Positions 11,752 to 23,399 of a stretch of DNA of 64,000 nucleotides are shown here, piece after piece. The notes under the pieces are model-generated. The model had not been told where the DNA came from and made no database searches. It was given only the letters and a program-made list of their open reading frames with translations. Numbering within the stretch: the first letter of the stretch is position 1; the number at the start of each line of letters is the position of its first letter. Origin of the DNA: Pseudeuparius sepicola (taxonomy: Eukaryota > Arthropoda > Insecta > Coleoptera > Anthribidae); contig OY987305.1 of NCBI GenBank assembly GCA_963920635.1, positions 11,757,153 to 11,821,152 of the forward strand, given 5' to 3'. The translations under genes and the position numbers were made by a program.

Positions 11752-12536
11752 CAGGATGACTTTTTGGAACTATACCACCGCGATTTTCTCGCTTATTTTG
11801 CGCCCTATAAAAAAATGAAAGGAACAAAAATGTGGCAATTTTAGACAGCTAAGTGGTGCTGTACAAGAAATCGGCATCCATGGCCATCTTGACGCGCAAT
11901 ATAAAAAACACCTTAAATTTAACAAAACAATTAATAGCCGTAGCATGTTTATTTTAAGAGATAGAGCAAATCGTTCAGATTAAAAATTGATGGCACTAAG
12001 AAACTTTATACAACTGGGTGCTCACATAGTTTCAGAAAAATACACAGGGTCTTCGGCTCTCTTGAGGCTATGAATATTTTTTGTTTATTTCTCATTAAGC
12101 GATTTTCTCGGTTATTTTGGGCAGCACAGAAAATAGGTAAGAAAATAAAATATGCAAATTTTGGAGAGCCAGGTGACGTTAAAAAAGAAATGGACATTCA
12201 TGCCCAATTTTCGCTAAAAAAAATTTGCATGCCCTCAAGAGAGCCGAAGACCCTGTGTAATTTGTTGAAACTATCTGAGTACGTGGATGAATAAAGCTTC
12301 TCATTGACATAAATTTTCAATATAAAAGTTTTCCTATGTCTCTTAAAATAAACATTCCAAGGTTATAGTAATAGATTTGCTCAATTTGAAGTTTTTTTAT
12401 ATTGCGCGACAAGTTGACCATGGATGCCGATTTCTTTTTCAGCACCACTTAGCTGTCCAAAATTGCCACATTTTTGTTCCTTACGTTTCTTTTTTAGGAC
12501 GCAAAAGAAGGGAGAAAATCGTGGTTGTATAGTTAA
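11752..12536. mobile_element. Foldback MITE, copy 1 of a family also at the window's right end
   Basis: Long inverted arms run from ACCACCGCGATTTTCTCGC on the left to its near inverse at the right end, through shared blocks such as AGCTAAGTGGTGCTG, AAATCGGCATCCATGG and CAGGGTCTTCGGCTCTC. Arms are roughly 300 bp, so the whole unit is nearly one long hairpin. A second copy begins at 63345. No transposase is encoded, and open frames at 12006-12294 are by-products of the palindrome. Confidence 0.75.
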
Positions 12537-12729
12537 CTTTATTTTTTTGTTAGATTTAGAGAAGTATTGATTTGTTTTTTATTTATGGAATAAATGTTTT
12601 TTATTTAAATGATCAACATCATTTTAATTTTTCTATTCGGGGGGGGGGGTGCCAATTTTATTTCGCACGCGGGCGGTCAACTCCCTTGCGGGGGCCCCGT
12701 ACTGACAGCATATTTTTTGCGGGGAGAGA
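12537..12729. other. AT-rich spacer ending in a G run and GC-rich patch
   Basis: AT-rich DNA followed by a 10-G run at 12641-12650 and the GC-rich word GCGGGGGCCCCG. Similar G runs sit at hAT-type termini elsewhere in this window, but no matching inverted end was found. Confidence 0.3.
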
Positions 12730-13005
12730 TGGCGCCGCGCAGAGAATGTATCATGAAGAATTTCCAGAAAAGTATACTGTAAATGCGTGAACTTTTGCCG
12801 TGAACAAACCGCTCGAGTAAGACACTTAGAGCCTCAAATTTTAGAGGCAATTGAAGAAACTCCTGGAACGAGCACAAGAAGATTGGCCGCCAGATTCGAC
12901 TTTCGCACATGACACATGTTTTCCACATTTTGAAAGTTCAACGTCTTTCAAAGTGGAAGATTTTCGAAGAAGAGTAGCGTTTTGTGTATATAGGCAAAAG
13001 TGCAC
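12730..13005 (+). pseudogene. Transposase N-terminal helix-turn-helix fragment (DUF4817 type)
   Basis: One frame gives MYHEEFPEKYTVNA, the start of the DUF4817-type DNA-binding region seen in many insect mariner-like transposases. After a frameshift, the next frame gives LEPQILEAIEETPGTSTRRL followed by AARFDF, the classic helix-turn-helix with the PGTSTRRLAA signature. A third frame later gives FRRRVAFC. The DDE catalytic region is not present downstream. At least two frameshifts are needed, so this is a dead relic. Function in the ancestor was DNA binding to transposon ends. The family call is from motif memory only. Confidence 0.6.
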
Positions 13006-15330
13006 TGCAAATGATAATTTTGGCAAAAATGTTTAGGTCATTAAGAAGTTGTGTCGTGAAACTATAGTGAAAAGTGAAAACAAATGCTAGGTTACACCCG
13101 CTTAAAAAAAGTAACGCGCCGCTACTATACCCCATGGGTGGTGTGGAAATTTGCAAATATTTACAGACATTTTCAAAGAATTATCTGACCGTATGGCAAC
13201 ACCGTATAGTAGGAAGCCATCGCTTCAGTAATGAAGCGACCTTGCGACCAGTGGCCTTCAAACTGTCTCTAAAATTCGGGAAAAATTTTAAAAGCCAGAT
13301 TAAAACAATACTTTCATGGGCGTGATTTTGGGGTCGAAACCTACCGCCAGTTAAATTTCTGTGATCTCTGCTAATCAAAGTTACACCCTGTATAAGCCAT
13401 CCGGTATATGAATTAATTTCTTATATTAATTGCAAAATAAGTGTGGTACCAATTACCTAATATTATACAAGTATTATACCGACCATGTTATCTAAACCTA
13501 AATTTGTTGTCTCCAAGTTTTGTAGGCAGCTCATCTTTCGCAGCACACTATTTTTAGGTACAGTTAGCCTATATCATCAAAACTCATTTCACTAATCCTT
13601 TATTTTGGTCTCAGTAAGGTGTCAATGTGTGTACCTATTCTTTTTTCTTCCAACTTGACATTTTACTACCTAATTAGTTCACATCTGTGTCGTTAACCTA
13701 GATGCATTTATTAAAACGGGAATAACAACAATATCAAGAAGTCTAAGTATTAGATATATCGTTGTGCCATTGCACTCTAATCCGACTCGTTTGTTTGGAA
13801 GCATAGTAACGTAAGAGTTTAAGGGTGTGCCTGCTAGTAAGAAAACCGTAAATACTACGTCTGAAGTCAACGATACCATAAACTTAGAACATTTTTAAAT
13901 GCAACTGTAAATTGTAAAGGTAAATATTTCTAATTAACGCTCATTCAAGCGGCTGTCTACTTAATACTTACTGATGCATCCGGAAAGTAATATAACTCTT
14001 TAGTTCGTAATTTATTTTGTTCGGAGGCTGGTGGACGCTGGCTCAACAAATGAGATAAGCTTAATAATTTTGAAAAATATTTACACGGCGTGTGTGTTCC
14101 GCGCTGTACAAGATCAATGCGATCACTAAGTTAAATTTCAAATAGAAGAACGGTTTACCAATTAACCTGGCGTTTTCCTGATTGAAAACTTCAACAGTAT
14201 CTTAAGGTACTTCCAGGTACTACTTGATGAAGTCAACATTCAGACTTTTACCCACAATAATATATATACATATTAACTAATTTCAAATTGTAACCAAAAT
14301 AGTTGTTAGTTGAAAGCATTTTTGACAGGGGTTAATTTGAAAATAGTCAATATATGTCCTTTTCTATGTTTAGGCGTCAAGAAAGAATCTAATTTTGGCA
14401 TTATTCGAAGAAAAATGTAAAAAATTCAAAAAATGTCAATGTGGCAGTTTCTGTATTGTGTGAAACTAATGAATTTAAGAAAAAAATAGTGGAAGTAGTG
14501 GTTCCATTGACAGTTTTTATACCTAACATTTAACGACAATTTCTGAGGGATTGATATGTCGTTTTGTGGAAAAACATCTAAATAATAAGATTTTTTCTGA
14601 GTACGCTTTCAATCACTGCAGAAAAATCAACACGGGACCACTTAAAATACAGTGTGCGACCTTTCAAGGGTCTCGCAAGAGGATTTGCGCACTTTCACAA
14701 ATGAGGATTCCAGATAAATAATATTTTAAAATATTGCAATAATTAATATGATTATGCAAAAATATCAGTTTATATGGTAATAGTCAGACGTGGGTGAACT
14801 AGATCACGTAATTTGCACAAGGTTGGCATTTTGACTGCAGATAACGGTATAGTTTGCCAACAGCAGGTCCAACAAAAAGTATTAACATAACTTATTGATA
14901 GCGAGGAAGCAAAAAATTAAACGTAATGGTTGAAAGTAAAACACATTATACCCACAGCCTATTCAAAATCACCTTGTATGATTTTGCAAAAATGACCGGA
15001 GCTGGTGTATTAATAAAAGTCAGAGAGAAATATTTTCCTTGAAACCTACGCATTCTAAAAATCAGTTTACAGGATATTCATGATTGGCTTGACCATCTTT
15101 TTGGTTAATATTAGTTGTAAGTATTTCAAATACACATATTATAGTATTCAAAATGAATAAATTATTGTCTACCATATACCTAATTTGTCTATATGCGGGG
15201 TATCTTATTGACTGATTCCTTAATTGAAAATTGTTTGGCCAGGGCATAGAACAATGGAATTAATAAATTCGAAGCTACGGCATGTTTACGGAAAATACAA
15301 ATTATAACTGGCACATTCTACAGTGTGTAA
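13006..15330. other. Intergenic DNA, mostly unexplained
   Basis: AT-rich DNA with no recognised exon. One TTACACCCTGTATA end occurs near 13380-13394, again of the TACAGGGT type, and a loosely matching GGTTACACCCGC lies at about 13090, so a degenerate MITE of about 300 bp may be present. Nothing further is supported. Confidence 0.4.
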
Positions 15331-15409
15331 GTGAAACAAGCTGAAAGAAAGACAAAAATTACGGGGTCCTGCCCCGCTACTTTTTGTCATATTTTCAATT
15401 TCGAAAATC

Positions 15410-15620
15410 AAAGTAGGCGGCATGAAGAAAAAACATTTTCTGCCCACGTAAAGTGCCTTTTCTGTGCAAGATACGGGAAAATTTTACTAAGAAAAGTTGC
15501 TCAGAATACAATCATTTATTCTGAACAACTTTCCCAAGTAAAATTTTCTCGTATTTTGCACAAAAAGATACAAGACTAAAAATGCTTTTTCCCTCACTCT
15601 GAGGCCTACTTTGATGTTTC
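15410..15620. repeat. Short imperfect hairpin repeat
   Basis: AAAGTAGGCGGCATGAAG near 15410 and its degenerate inverse (GAGGCCTACTTTGATG) near 15600 bound arms that share GGAAAATTTTACT and TTGTTCAGAAT around a centre at about 15515. It looks like an old foldback MITE. Confidence 0.5.
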
Positions 15621-15624
15621 CATT

Positions 15625-15780
15625 TAATTTAATTTAATTTTATTTAATTTTATTTAATTTTATTTAATAAATAAAGTACTGTAGGGGAGTACTTAAATTA
15701 ATTAATAATTAAAATACAAGTACTGTAGCGGAGTAGGTACTTAAATTAATTATTAATTAAAATATTAAGAAATTATTTAA
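15625..15780. repeat. Low-complexity TTTAATTTTA repeats and a duplicated 50-bp block
   Basis: A run of ATTTAATTTT units at 15625-15668 is followed by two direct copies of AAGTACTGTAGSGGAGTA plus CTTAAATTAATTA, about 50 bp apart. This is simple tandem duplication adjoining the next MITE. Confidence 0.6.
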
Positions 15781-15812
15781 AAATAAGTAGTTTGGTATTT
15801 TAAAAATACCTA

Positions 15813-16210
15813 TTGTAAAATAAAAAAAACTTTTTAAAAACAAGCTTTTATTTAAGCCAAAACGAATAAAATAGGTTTAGATTTTCGTTAAGATAATTCA
15901 ATTCCAAATTGTGACAAGTTTTTGCAAATTGAAAAGCTTGTCGCGCGAAATGTATAGATGAAATAAGTAGGTACCTACCTATTAATTTTACTGGACAGTG
16001 ATTGATTGGTTGATAAGGAAGTAGGTACCTATTTGCCAAAGGATGCATTTTTTTCTTTATATAGGTAATTCGCGCGACAAGCTTTTCAATTTGCAAAAAC
16101 TTGTCGCAATTTGTAATTTAATTATTTTAACAAAAACTTAAACTTATTTTATTTGTTTCAGTACATGGCTTAAATAAAAGCTTGTTTTTAAAAAGGTTTT
16201 TTATTTTCAA
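15813..16210. mobile_element. Foldback MITE, about 130-bp arms
   Basis: TTTTTAAAAACAAGCTTTTA on the left is mirrored at the right end, and the inner part of each arm contains TTTGCAAATTGAAAAGCTTG with TCGCGCGAA. The centre (about 15960-16070) is unique and rich in GGTACCTAC. No coding capacity. Confidence 0.75.
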
Positions 16211-16235
16211 TTTTATTTTGTGCTTTTTAACTTTT

Positions 16236-16800
16236 TAGTACCTATTTGATTCCCATGTCACGAGAGTGGTAAAGAAATTTAGTCCGCCATCTTGGGGCGG
16301 CCGCCATATTGGATTTTGTATGAAGTCATTCACCTTATTGTTTTCTGTACGTCGAGCCCTTTCATTTGATACCCATATGTTGGGTATCAAATAGGTAATC
16401 CGCCATCTTTGAGCGGCGGCCATACCTATTGAATTTAGTGTGATGTCACTAACTTTATTGTTTTCTACTTTTCAAGCCCTTTCATTTGATACCCATATTA
16501 AGGGGGTTGAAAAGAAAATGTAATCCGCCATCTTGGAGCGGCGGCCATATTGAATTTAGTGTGATGTCACTAACTTTTTCGTTTTCTACTCTTCAAGCCC
16601 TTTCATTCGATACCCATATTTAAGGGGGTTGACAAAAAATACATCATCCGCCATCTTGAAGCGGCGGCCATTTTGAAAGTATTACAATATTGAGTATTGC
16701 ATATTGTATTGTCACCGGAACTGAAGGTGTATGCAAAATTTCAGCTCAATCGGATGTCAGGAAGTGGTTCTAATCCAGCTTGCAAGATTCGACCCGCACA
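16236..16800. repeat. Four tandem 116-125-bp units and a retroelement-like 3' tail
   Basis: The core CCGCCATCTTG with a GCGGCGGCC box starts at 16283, 16399, 16524 and 16648. Each unit also has a GCCCTTTCATTTGATACCCA block. After the fourth unit comes TTTCAGCTCAATCGGA, GGAAGTGGTTC, GCAAGATTCGACCC and a short ACAT repeat. This is the kind of 3' region and ACAT tail I associate with insect RTE-type LINE or SINE copies, but no coding part is present. Assignment is tentative, the tandem structure is certain. Confidence 0.65.
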
Positions 16801-16867
16801 TACATACCTACTACAGGTGAAGTTAAATATTAGCTTGTAAAAATACGGTTTCTCTAATATAGTCCGT

Positions 16868-17446
16868 CAGATAGTGACAGATTAAGGTGCCTAATTTTCG
16901 CATACAAGCCTCGAAGAGGGTTAAAAAGTACATCGATGCTGAGTAGAATGAAGGGAAATTTACGAGTGGCCCCTGGGAATAACATATGGAAAATTCAATT
17001 TTCCTATATATATAATAATATTATATATAACATGTTAATTATATAGAATATGTTTTTTTATGTTTTTCGGGCTAGTGACGATGTACATTTTCATACTTTC
17101 GATTTCGATGGGCTTGTGTGGAAGAATCGGCAATATCTCGATTTTTCCTTACAAGATTACGCCCTTATTTCAACCCTTTAGCCACCAGCAACAATCAAGC
17201 CTTTAGTTTTCCGAAGCCAGGTTCTATTAATTAATAATTTAATTAGTGAACACGGCTTGCTCGAAAATATGGGCAACAGCCACCTTTTATTTCTGTTAGG
17301 TAAGGAAAATCGAATTTTCCATTATGTTATCCCCATAGGGGCCATTGGTAAATTTTTCTTCATTCTACTCAACATCGATGTACTTTTCAACCCTCTTCGT
17401 GGCTTGTATACGAAAATGGGCACCTAAATCTGTTAGATACTATAAA
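16868..17446. mobile_element. Foldback MITE
   Basis: The left arm has GTGACAGATTAAGGTGCC, TACAAGCCTCGAAGAGGG and AAGTACATCGATGCTGAGTA. All three recur inverted at 17355-17446. Inner segments GGGAAATTTACGAGTGGCCC and the mirrored GGGGCCATTGGTAAATTT extend the arms to about 170 bp. The centre is unique AT-rich DNA. Confidence 0.7.
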
Positions 17447-17555
17447 TGTTGGTCTTATAAAATAGCACCCGATAAAATTTTAAGCAACAAGGTTTTTGCT
17501 CTATGCGATCGTTGAAATTTCCAGATTTTAAAATTATATTATTTAAGCAAAATTT

Positions 17556-17563
17556 GATACACG
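17556..17563. repeat. Left target-site duplication of hAT MITE
   Basis: GATACACG, repeated exactly at 18501-18508. Eight bases is the expected hAT target duplication. Confidence 0.9.
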
Positions 17564-18500
17564 CAGTGCCGGTTTAAGGTAGTTCGCCGCCCGGTGCTGC
17601 CACAGACATAATGCCCCATCCGGATATTTTAATGCATGGGGATGGGATGGCCCATCCCATCCCCATGCATTAAAATATTTCTAATTTTTTTGAACCGTCA
17701 CGAAATAAGAAAGGAACTTTGTAACATATTTATATAAAATAAAAAACGAAAAATTATAAACAAAACAAAAAAAAATCTTTATTCTTTGATTTAAATAAGG
17801 AATATTAGATTATATTAGATACTAAAAATTAATTAAAATCACTAAATAAAAAATAAAACAGTATTCTTTGGTTTAAATAAACAACAGGTTCGAAGAAAAA
17901 CTAAATAAAAATACTATCTAAAAAATAAAACATTATTCTTTGGTTTAAAATAATAAGAAACACCAATCACAATTCTATTTTAACACACGTTCATAAATTA
18001 TTCAATGTGTATAACAATAATTTAATAAAAATTAAAAATACCTTTTTATTAGAGTAAAGTCGACTATATTGTTAAATACTAATAATTAAATATTAAATGA
18101 GGTATTTAGGTATTACAAAAATTAAGAATGTGCTAGCTTACCGTGTTTGTGTGTATTTTTAAAACGAATTTTCAGTTAGACAAATGGACTACCCGGGAGT
18201 TGTAGCACTAGCACACAAGTCACACACAACAAAACAAGTAGATTTTAGTAAATCTGTTGTTTTTGTGGCGCATACATGCAATGCAACCTTGCAACCTGCA
18301 ACTCAAGTCTCAACTTGTTGTAGCAGCGGGCGGCGGGCGGCGGGCGGCGGGCGCGAATCGTAGGGTGCAGTGTCGCATTTTAAGAAATAAATGTTTATTT
18401 TTAAGTTTTTCTCAGAGAGCGGTAGCGCGCGTACCGCCCTCAAAAAGTTTACCGCCCGGTGCTATTGCGCCCAAAAAACCCCTCTTTTAAACCGGCACTG
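17564..18500. mobile_element. Non-autonomous hAT element, 937 bp
   Basis: Perfect terminal inverted repeat CAGTGCCGGTTTAA at both ends, continuing imperfectly through CCGCCCGGTGC, with exact 8-bp flanking duplication GATACACG. The inside lacks a transposase. It holds a 55-bp near-perfect palindrome (17624-17678), three direct copies of a block around ATTCTTTGGTTTAAATAA, and a GC-rich GGCGGGCGGCGGGCGGC run near the right end. Perfect duplication implies a relatively recent insertion. Confidence 0.92.
17624..17678. repeat. 55-bp palindrome inside the hAT MITE
   Basis: ATATTTTAATGCATGGGGAT with GGGATGG is followed directly by its inverse. The two 26-base arms match perfectly, with only the central three bases unpaired. 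A cruciform could form here. Confidence 0.85.
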
Positions 18501-18508
18501 GATACACG

Positions 18509-18730
18509 ATAATATAACTGATTATTAGAAAGACCCCAGGCATTCAGTGGCTAAATTAAAATATAATAACAAAATCTTAGTAGCCATTTTGATTTTTTAT
18601 ATAATGATGTTACGATACATATTTATTTTACTCCAATAATACATCACTAAATGGAAATGAAAATCGGGGGTTGAAAACGTTTACTATTTAATTTTTCCTG
18701 ATGCAATAGTTTAGTTAGTTTAGAGAAGAA
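18509..18730. other. Short spacer, nothing recognised
   Basis: AT-rich DNA between the hAT MITE and the transposase relic. Confidence 0.4.
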
Positions 18731-19110
18731 CTGTATTTAAATGCACTGTTTTGTTTTCCCTGCTTACTGTTTTATAGAGAAGGGCTAGAATATTATGAGT
18801 ATATTAAAAATTAAAAATGAAAAAATAATAAACACGAGTTTTCTGTTCGGCACATGAATTGTTCTACAGAACTAGCAAGTTCAAGGGTAGGTATATATCA
18901 AAAACGGTGCAAAATGAAATTTCGAACAGCATGATGGAAGTTTATATACCAGAAATTCGCGAGCAAATAAACATTTCGAATCATTGTCAAATGGTAATGA
19001 TATTTAGAAAATTACATAATGGAAATGTTTGCGTTATTAATTTTTTTAAAAAAAACGAGCGAATTATAATTATGCAAAAATATGTTATTACTAATAAAAA
19101 TAAAAAATAA
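18731..19110 (+). pseudogene. hAT transposase relic (zf-TTF / DUF4371 type)
   Basis: From 18731 one frame reads LYLNALFCFPCLLFYREGLE and, after stops, KNNKHEFSVRHMN. This is the CFPC and H-S-H-N pattern of the TTF-type zinc finger at the N-terminus of ZMYM-like hAT transposases. The next frame (from 18859) reads ISKTVQNEISNSMMEVYIPE followed by HCQMVMIFRKLHNGNVC, which resembles the DUF4371 region. The stretch that normally carries the first catalytic acidic residue (an ADETTD-like motif) between these two parts appears deleted. The relic is not flanked by identifiable termini. It is inactive because of stops, a frameshift and missing C-terminal domains. Confidence 0.6.
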
Positions 19111-20028
19111 AAGTAGAAGTAGGTACCCACCTCGATACTCACCTATTTCCTTTTTTAATTGACCAAGAGTGTGTTCTCTTCTCTTTTCAAAACGTAGCCT
19201 TCCCTGTGCGTTATTGACCTTCGAGCCGCCACTGCTTTATCTAAGTATATACGTATTTTGACTCGGCCAACAAATTACATATTTTTTACATTACAAACAC
19301 CGACCAAGCCTATAAAAAAATCCATAAAACATCGCTGAAGGCCAAGAGCGGTGGGCAAAATATAGATTTACTCTATTATAGCTTTATCTGTATGTGTTCG
19401 CACTTATTAGTGTATACACTCATTGTAATTGCTATGGTTTGCATTTTACAAAATTAGAACTCGGTATTTGAACATTATTAGACAGCGATTTTAACTATAC
19501 GAACACAAAATTAGGCGATCTTGAATTGTATTCATATCTATCACAGATTCATGGCAAACGTGATTTTTATGAATATAGGTATTTAAATTTAAAAAACATA
19601 AGTTTGGTTTTTACCGCGTTTACGGAACACCCTGTATTAATTTCAATAAGACCACGGAAACGCCCACCAAAAATCCTAAAACTTTTATCTCTATTTTTTT
19701 TACTTGAGAAATAACGATGTTAATGGTGGGTAATACCATCAAATAGTATTTGGGCATTTTATATTTAATCACTGCATCACTGGGACGAGAAAAACGCACA
19801 AAAATATATAATTATTGTGTATTTTATTTTAAAAAAGATGAAGCCAGTGCACCGTTGTGACTGACATAATACGAACGAGGAATCTGAGGTATTGTACACA
19901 AAACATGTTTCGCCATTTGTGTGTTATTTGGTTGTGCTGTTTCACTGTTTCACTTACTCAACGTTTCGCTGCCAGTTTTGTCTCGCTAGACTCCTTCCTC
20001 CTATTTAAAGGCGCAATAGATGTGCCGC
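19111..20028. other. Intergenic DNA with fragmentary repeats
   Basis: No gene recognised. The segment at 19150-19190 (ATTGACCAAGAGTGTGTTC) resembles 30081-30105 (ATTGACCATAGAGTGTGTTC), so both are probably pieces of one dispersed repeat. An ACACCCTGTATT end lies at 19627-19638. Confidence 0.4.
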
Positions 20029-20894
20029 TAGAGGAAAGTACCCTAATATGAGACCATATTACATTTTGTTATGTATTTTGTCCTATAATATATTATAATG
20101 CGCAAACTTAGGTCGAATACGTTTAATATAGTCTTTATTTTCACTGCAGTTTATGTAGGATTGCCAAATATTAACAGTTGTTGCGTAAATGAGAATTATG
20201 AAAAAAAGTTAAATCTTCAATTTTTAAAATTGGGTGCCTATGAGATTCTCATACTCATATCCAGGTTTAACAGAAACACTACTTGCCACAAAATAATTTT
20301 TGTTTCAAAAACTTTAAAAGAATATCAAATTAAACTAGTATAGATACAACAATTTAGTTACATCACACTTGACACACTTAACAGGTTCCTAATATGAGAC
20401 AGTCTCATATTAAGGTTTGACAAAAATGCTACTTACCACAAAACAATTTTTATTTCAAAAACATTAAATGAATATAAACTTAACACAGTACAAGTACATC
20501 TCTTTAAATATATAACACTTGACATTCTATTCAAATTATTAGTAATCTAAATTGATGAAGGGGGTCTCCTTATTATGAGATATCTCATATTAGGAACACT
20601 GGGGTGTCTCATATTAGGAATCCGATGTACATATCATAGAATTTTTCAAATGTTATTAAATGCGTTATGTCACTACTCTAATTATAAAGTAACTTTTAAT
20701 CAATACAAGAAGCTACAAAAATATATTAAACACTTACCACGTTATTCAGAATTACACGGTAACCGAAGCTCTTTAAAAGTTTGTGCACGTACGGTTGAAG
20801 TAAACAATGCCGTTCTTAACCTAAAAATTTAGATGAGCTAGACACTGCAGGGCATGTGGCGACTTATACCATTAGTGATTGTTTGAGACATTAC

Positions 20895-21466
20895 TTTAGG
20901 AGTTAGTGTGGAGTCTCGTATTGGTAGTGATGGGCAGAATCGAATATTTTTGAGAATCGAGTAGGTACTTAGTATGCGAGTACTTTTAAGAATCGAACAA
21001 GTATCGATTACAAGTAAGTACTCAAACTTTTTTAGAAGAGGAGGAAAAATAAAACCAACGATACATGCGTGGATGCTTGTATCGTGACCAGAGATATAGA
21101 GGGGGGAGAATGCTTGTCAACGTGCGCAAGACTGCTAATTTTTCTACCGCCATTTTAACCCACGAAAGCTAGTTGGAGACTTTAGGAGTTAGTGTGGAGT
21201 CTCATATTGGTAGTGATTGGGCAGAATCGAATATTTTTGAGAATCGAGTACTTAGTATACGAGTACTTTTCAGAATCGAATAAGTATCGATTACAAGTAC
21301 TCAAACTTTTTTAGAAGAGGAGGAAAAATAAAACCAACGATACATACGTGGATGCGTGTATCGTGACCAGAGATATAGAGGGGGGAGAATGCTTGTCAAC
21401 GTACGCAAGACTGCTAATTTTTCTACCGCCATTTTAACCCACGAAAGTGCGACAAAATAATTTGCT
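20895..21466. repeat. Tandem duplication with 286-bp period
   Basis: TTTAGGAGTTAGTGTGGAGT begins at 20895 and again at 21181, and the two units match closely over their length, including GATACATRCGTGGATGC and GTATCGTGACCAGAGATATA. Each unit contains host-element DNA, the hAT target sequence and about 240 bp of hAT left end. Confidence 0.9.
21203..21210. repeat. Left target-site duplication of nested hAT
   Basis: CATATTGG, identical to 23968-23975. The upstream tandem copy has CGTATTGG at 20917-20924, one transition away. Confidence 0.85.
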
Positions 21467-21653
21467 TTTTCAAATTTTTGTTGCATTTATTTACGTTTAG
21501 GTATAATTTTATATTGATGTGGAAGCAACTTTAGTCAAAAAAGTTTATTTTTACCTGGACCGTTTTCGGCGAATCTGCCTTGGTGCCTCATTAGGAGAAA
21601 TCATTGAATCTGTTGAAGTTGAAGCTTGTGGTAGGCTCGGACCACTTTGTTGT

Positions 21654-21661
21654 TGGTCAGA
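21654..21661. repeat. Left target-site duplication of third-level element
   Basis: TGGTCAGA, repeated exactly at 23400-23407. Confidence 0.88.
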
Positions 21662-23399
21662 CAAGGGCGTAGATAGCTTTTTCTTCCGGGGGGGGGGGGG
21701 GGTAATGGTAATACCTAATATTTATAGTTCGTCTGTTCCCAATTTTTAGGTTTTATTGCGATTTTATAGGTGGGTAGGGGATAGGTATGCATAAGTAAAG
21801 ACTGTTATAAAGCCAAATAAAACGAACACTAGTAATATATTGAATAACAATATGAATAGGTACTATATACTTAAAACAAAGAACAATGAAACAAACTCAA
21901 AATAAAAAATGATAAAAAATATAAAAATAAAATATATACTTTTTCTTTGATGAAAACAGAATCAAAACAAAAAAATAACAAGAAAAAAAATCAGTCTTTA
22001 AGAAATTTAATCTTAAAAAACATTTATAAACTAAAAAAAAATCAGTCAAAATATAAAAATATATCCACACATAAACCAGTTTTTATAGAATTAAATCTAA
22101 AATCCTTTTGTTACTATTATTGGCAAATCTGTTTAGTACTGCTTCAGGGCAAGGTTTTATATCCCTGTGAATATGTAAAAGCGTCAACCCTACAAGCCTC
22201 TCTTGTCCCATAGTGGACCTCAACCAAGATTTGAGTCTTTTTAAAGATGAAAAACTTCTTTTGGACCGGGAGATAGTGACAGATTTTTGGACGTGATTTT
22301 ACTCAGTATGCCTTGCAAAGGGCATTATGTGGCACATATTCTCACAATAATAAGGTATGAATCAGAGAGTCATCCTGGGTTCTTCATGTGAAAAACTGAG
22401 TTTTCAATTATTCGAAAAATATGCGTTTTGATATAATTTTATACAGGCTGCCATGTTTTTTATAATGAAGTTCAAATAGAAAATTCCTCGGAAAACCATA
22501 GGCATACCGTTAGGGTGGGTCCAAAGGGCTATTATTGCCACGTGGTCTTGTATTTTAATAATTAATTTTTCCACGTTTCTGAACAGGCTGCCAATGAGAA
22601 GTATGCAAGTTCTTATTATGAAAATGCTGAAAAAAGGATGGCATACCTTTCGCGCATGTCCAAGTACACTTTACATCGAATAACTCGTTTAAATGATTAA
22701 ATAACATTCAATTTAAACAGTACTTGGACATGCGCGAAAGGTATGCCATCCTTTTTTCAGCATTTTCATAATAAGAACTTGCATACTTCTCATTGGCAGC
22801 CTGTTCAGAAACGTGGAAAAATTAATTATTAAAATACAAGATCACGTGACAATAATAGCCCTTTGGACCCACCCTAACGGTATGCCTATGGTTTTCCGAG
22901 GAATTTTCTATTTGAACTTCATTATAAAAAACATGGCAGCCTGTATAAAATCATATCAAAACGCATATTTTTCGAATAATTGAAAACTCAGTTTTTCACA
23001 TGAAGAACCCAGGATGACTCTCTGATTCATACCCTATTATTGTGAGAATATGTGCCACATAATGCCCTTTGCAAGGCATACTGAGTAAAATCACGTCCAA
23101 AAATCTGTCACTATCTCCCGGTCTATTTCTCCGAGGCTACCCTTACAGGCAGTGTACACAGAATTTTCAAAAGTTCATATATTTTTGGATATATATTAGG
23201 GTCACACAAAGGTAATGTTTCAGAAGCGGAATTTGGCAGACTTTCTTTGCTAATTTTTTTTTGCGTTTTTTTACAGAGTTCATTATAAAAATTAATACAA
23301 TATTTTTATTTTCGTGGTAATAGCCCAGTGGTTAAGGTTCTGGTTTTCTTGGGGGGGGGGGTAATTACCCCCTCTACCCCCCCCGTATCTACGCCCTTG
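21662..23399. mobile_element. hAT-like MITE, third level of the nest
   Basis: Terminal inverted repeats CAAGGGCGTAGATA, followed on each side by a run of G (left) or C and G (right), and exact 8-bp flanking duplication TGGTCAGA. Contains no transposase. It carries a large foldback unit at 22264-23123. Long G runs (13 G at about 21690, 11 G at about 23351) lie just inside the ends. Confidence 0.88.
22264..23123. mobile_element. Near-perfect 860-bp foldback, fourth level of the nest
   Basis: GACCGGGAGATAGTGACAGA starts the left arm and its inverse ends the right arm at 23123. The arms are about 400 bp and differ at only scattered bases. Shared blocks include GGATGGCATACCTTTCGCGC and CCCACCCTAACGGTATGCC. 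The loop is about 50-60 bp around 22665-22722. No open frame of interest. Target duplication not found. Confidence 0.85.

Noticed and set aside
20098..20832. Open frames inside the outer nested element as its transposase
   Set aside because: They have no catalytic or helix-turn-helix motif and run through internal tandem repeats.
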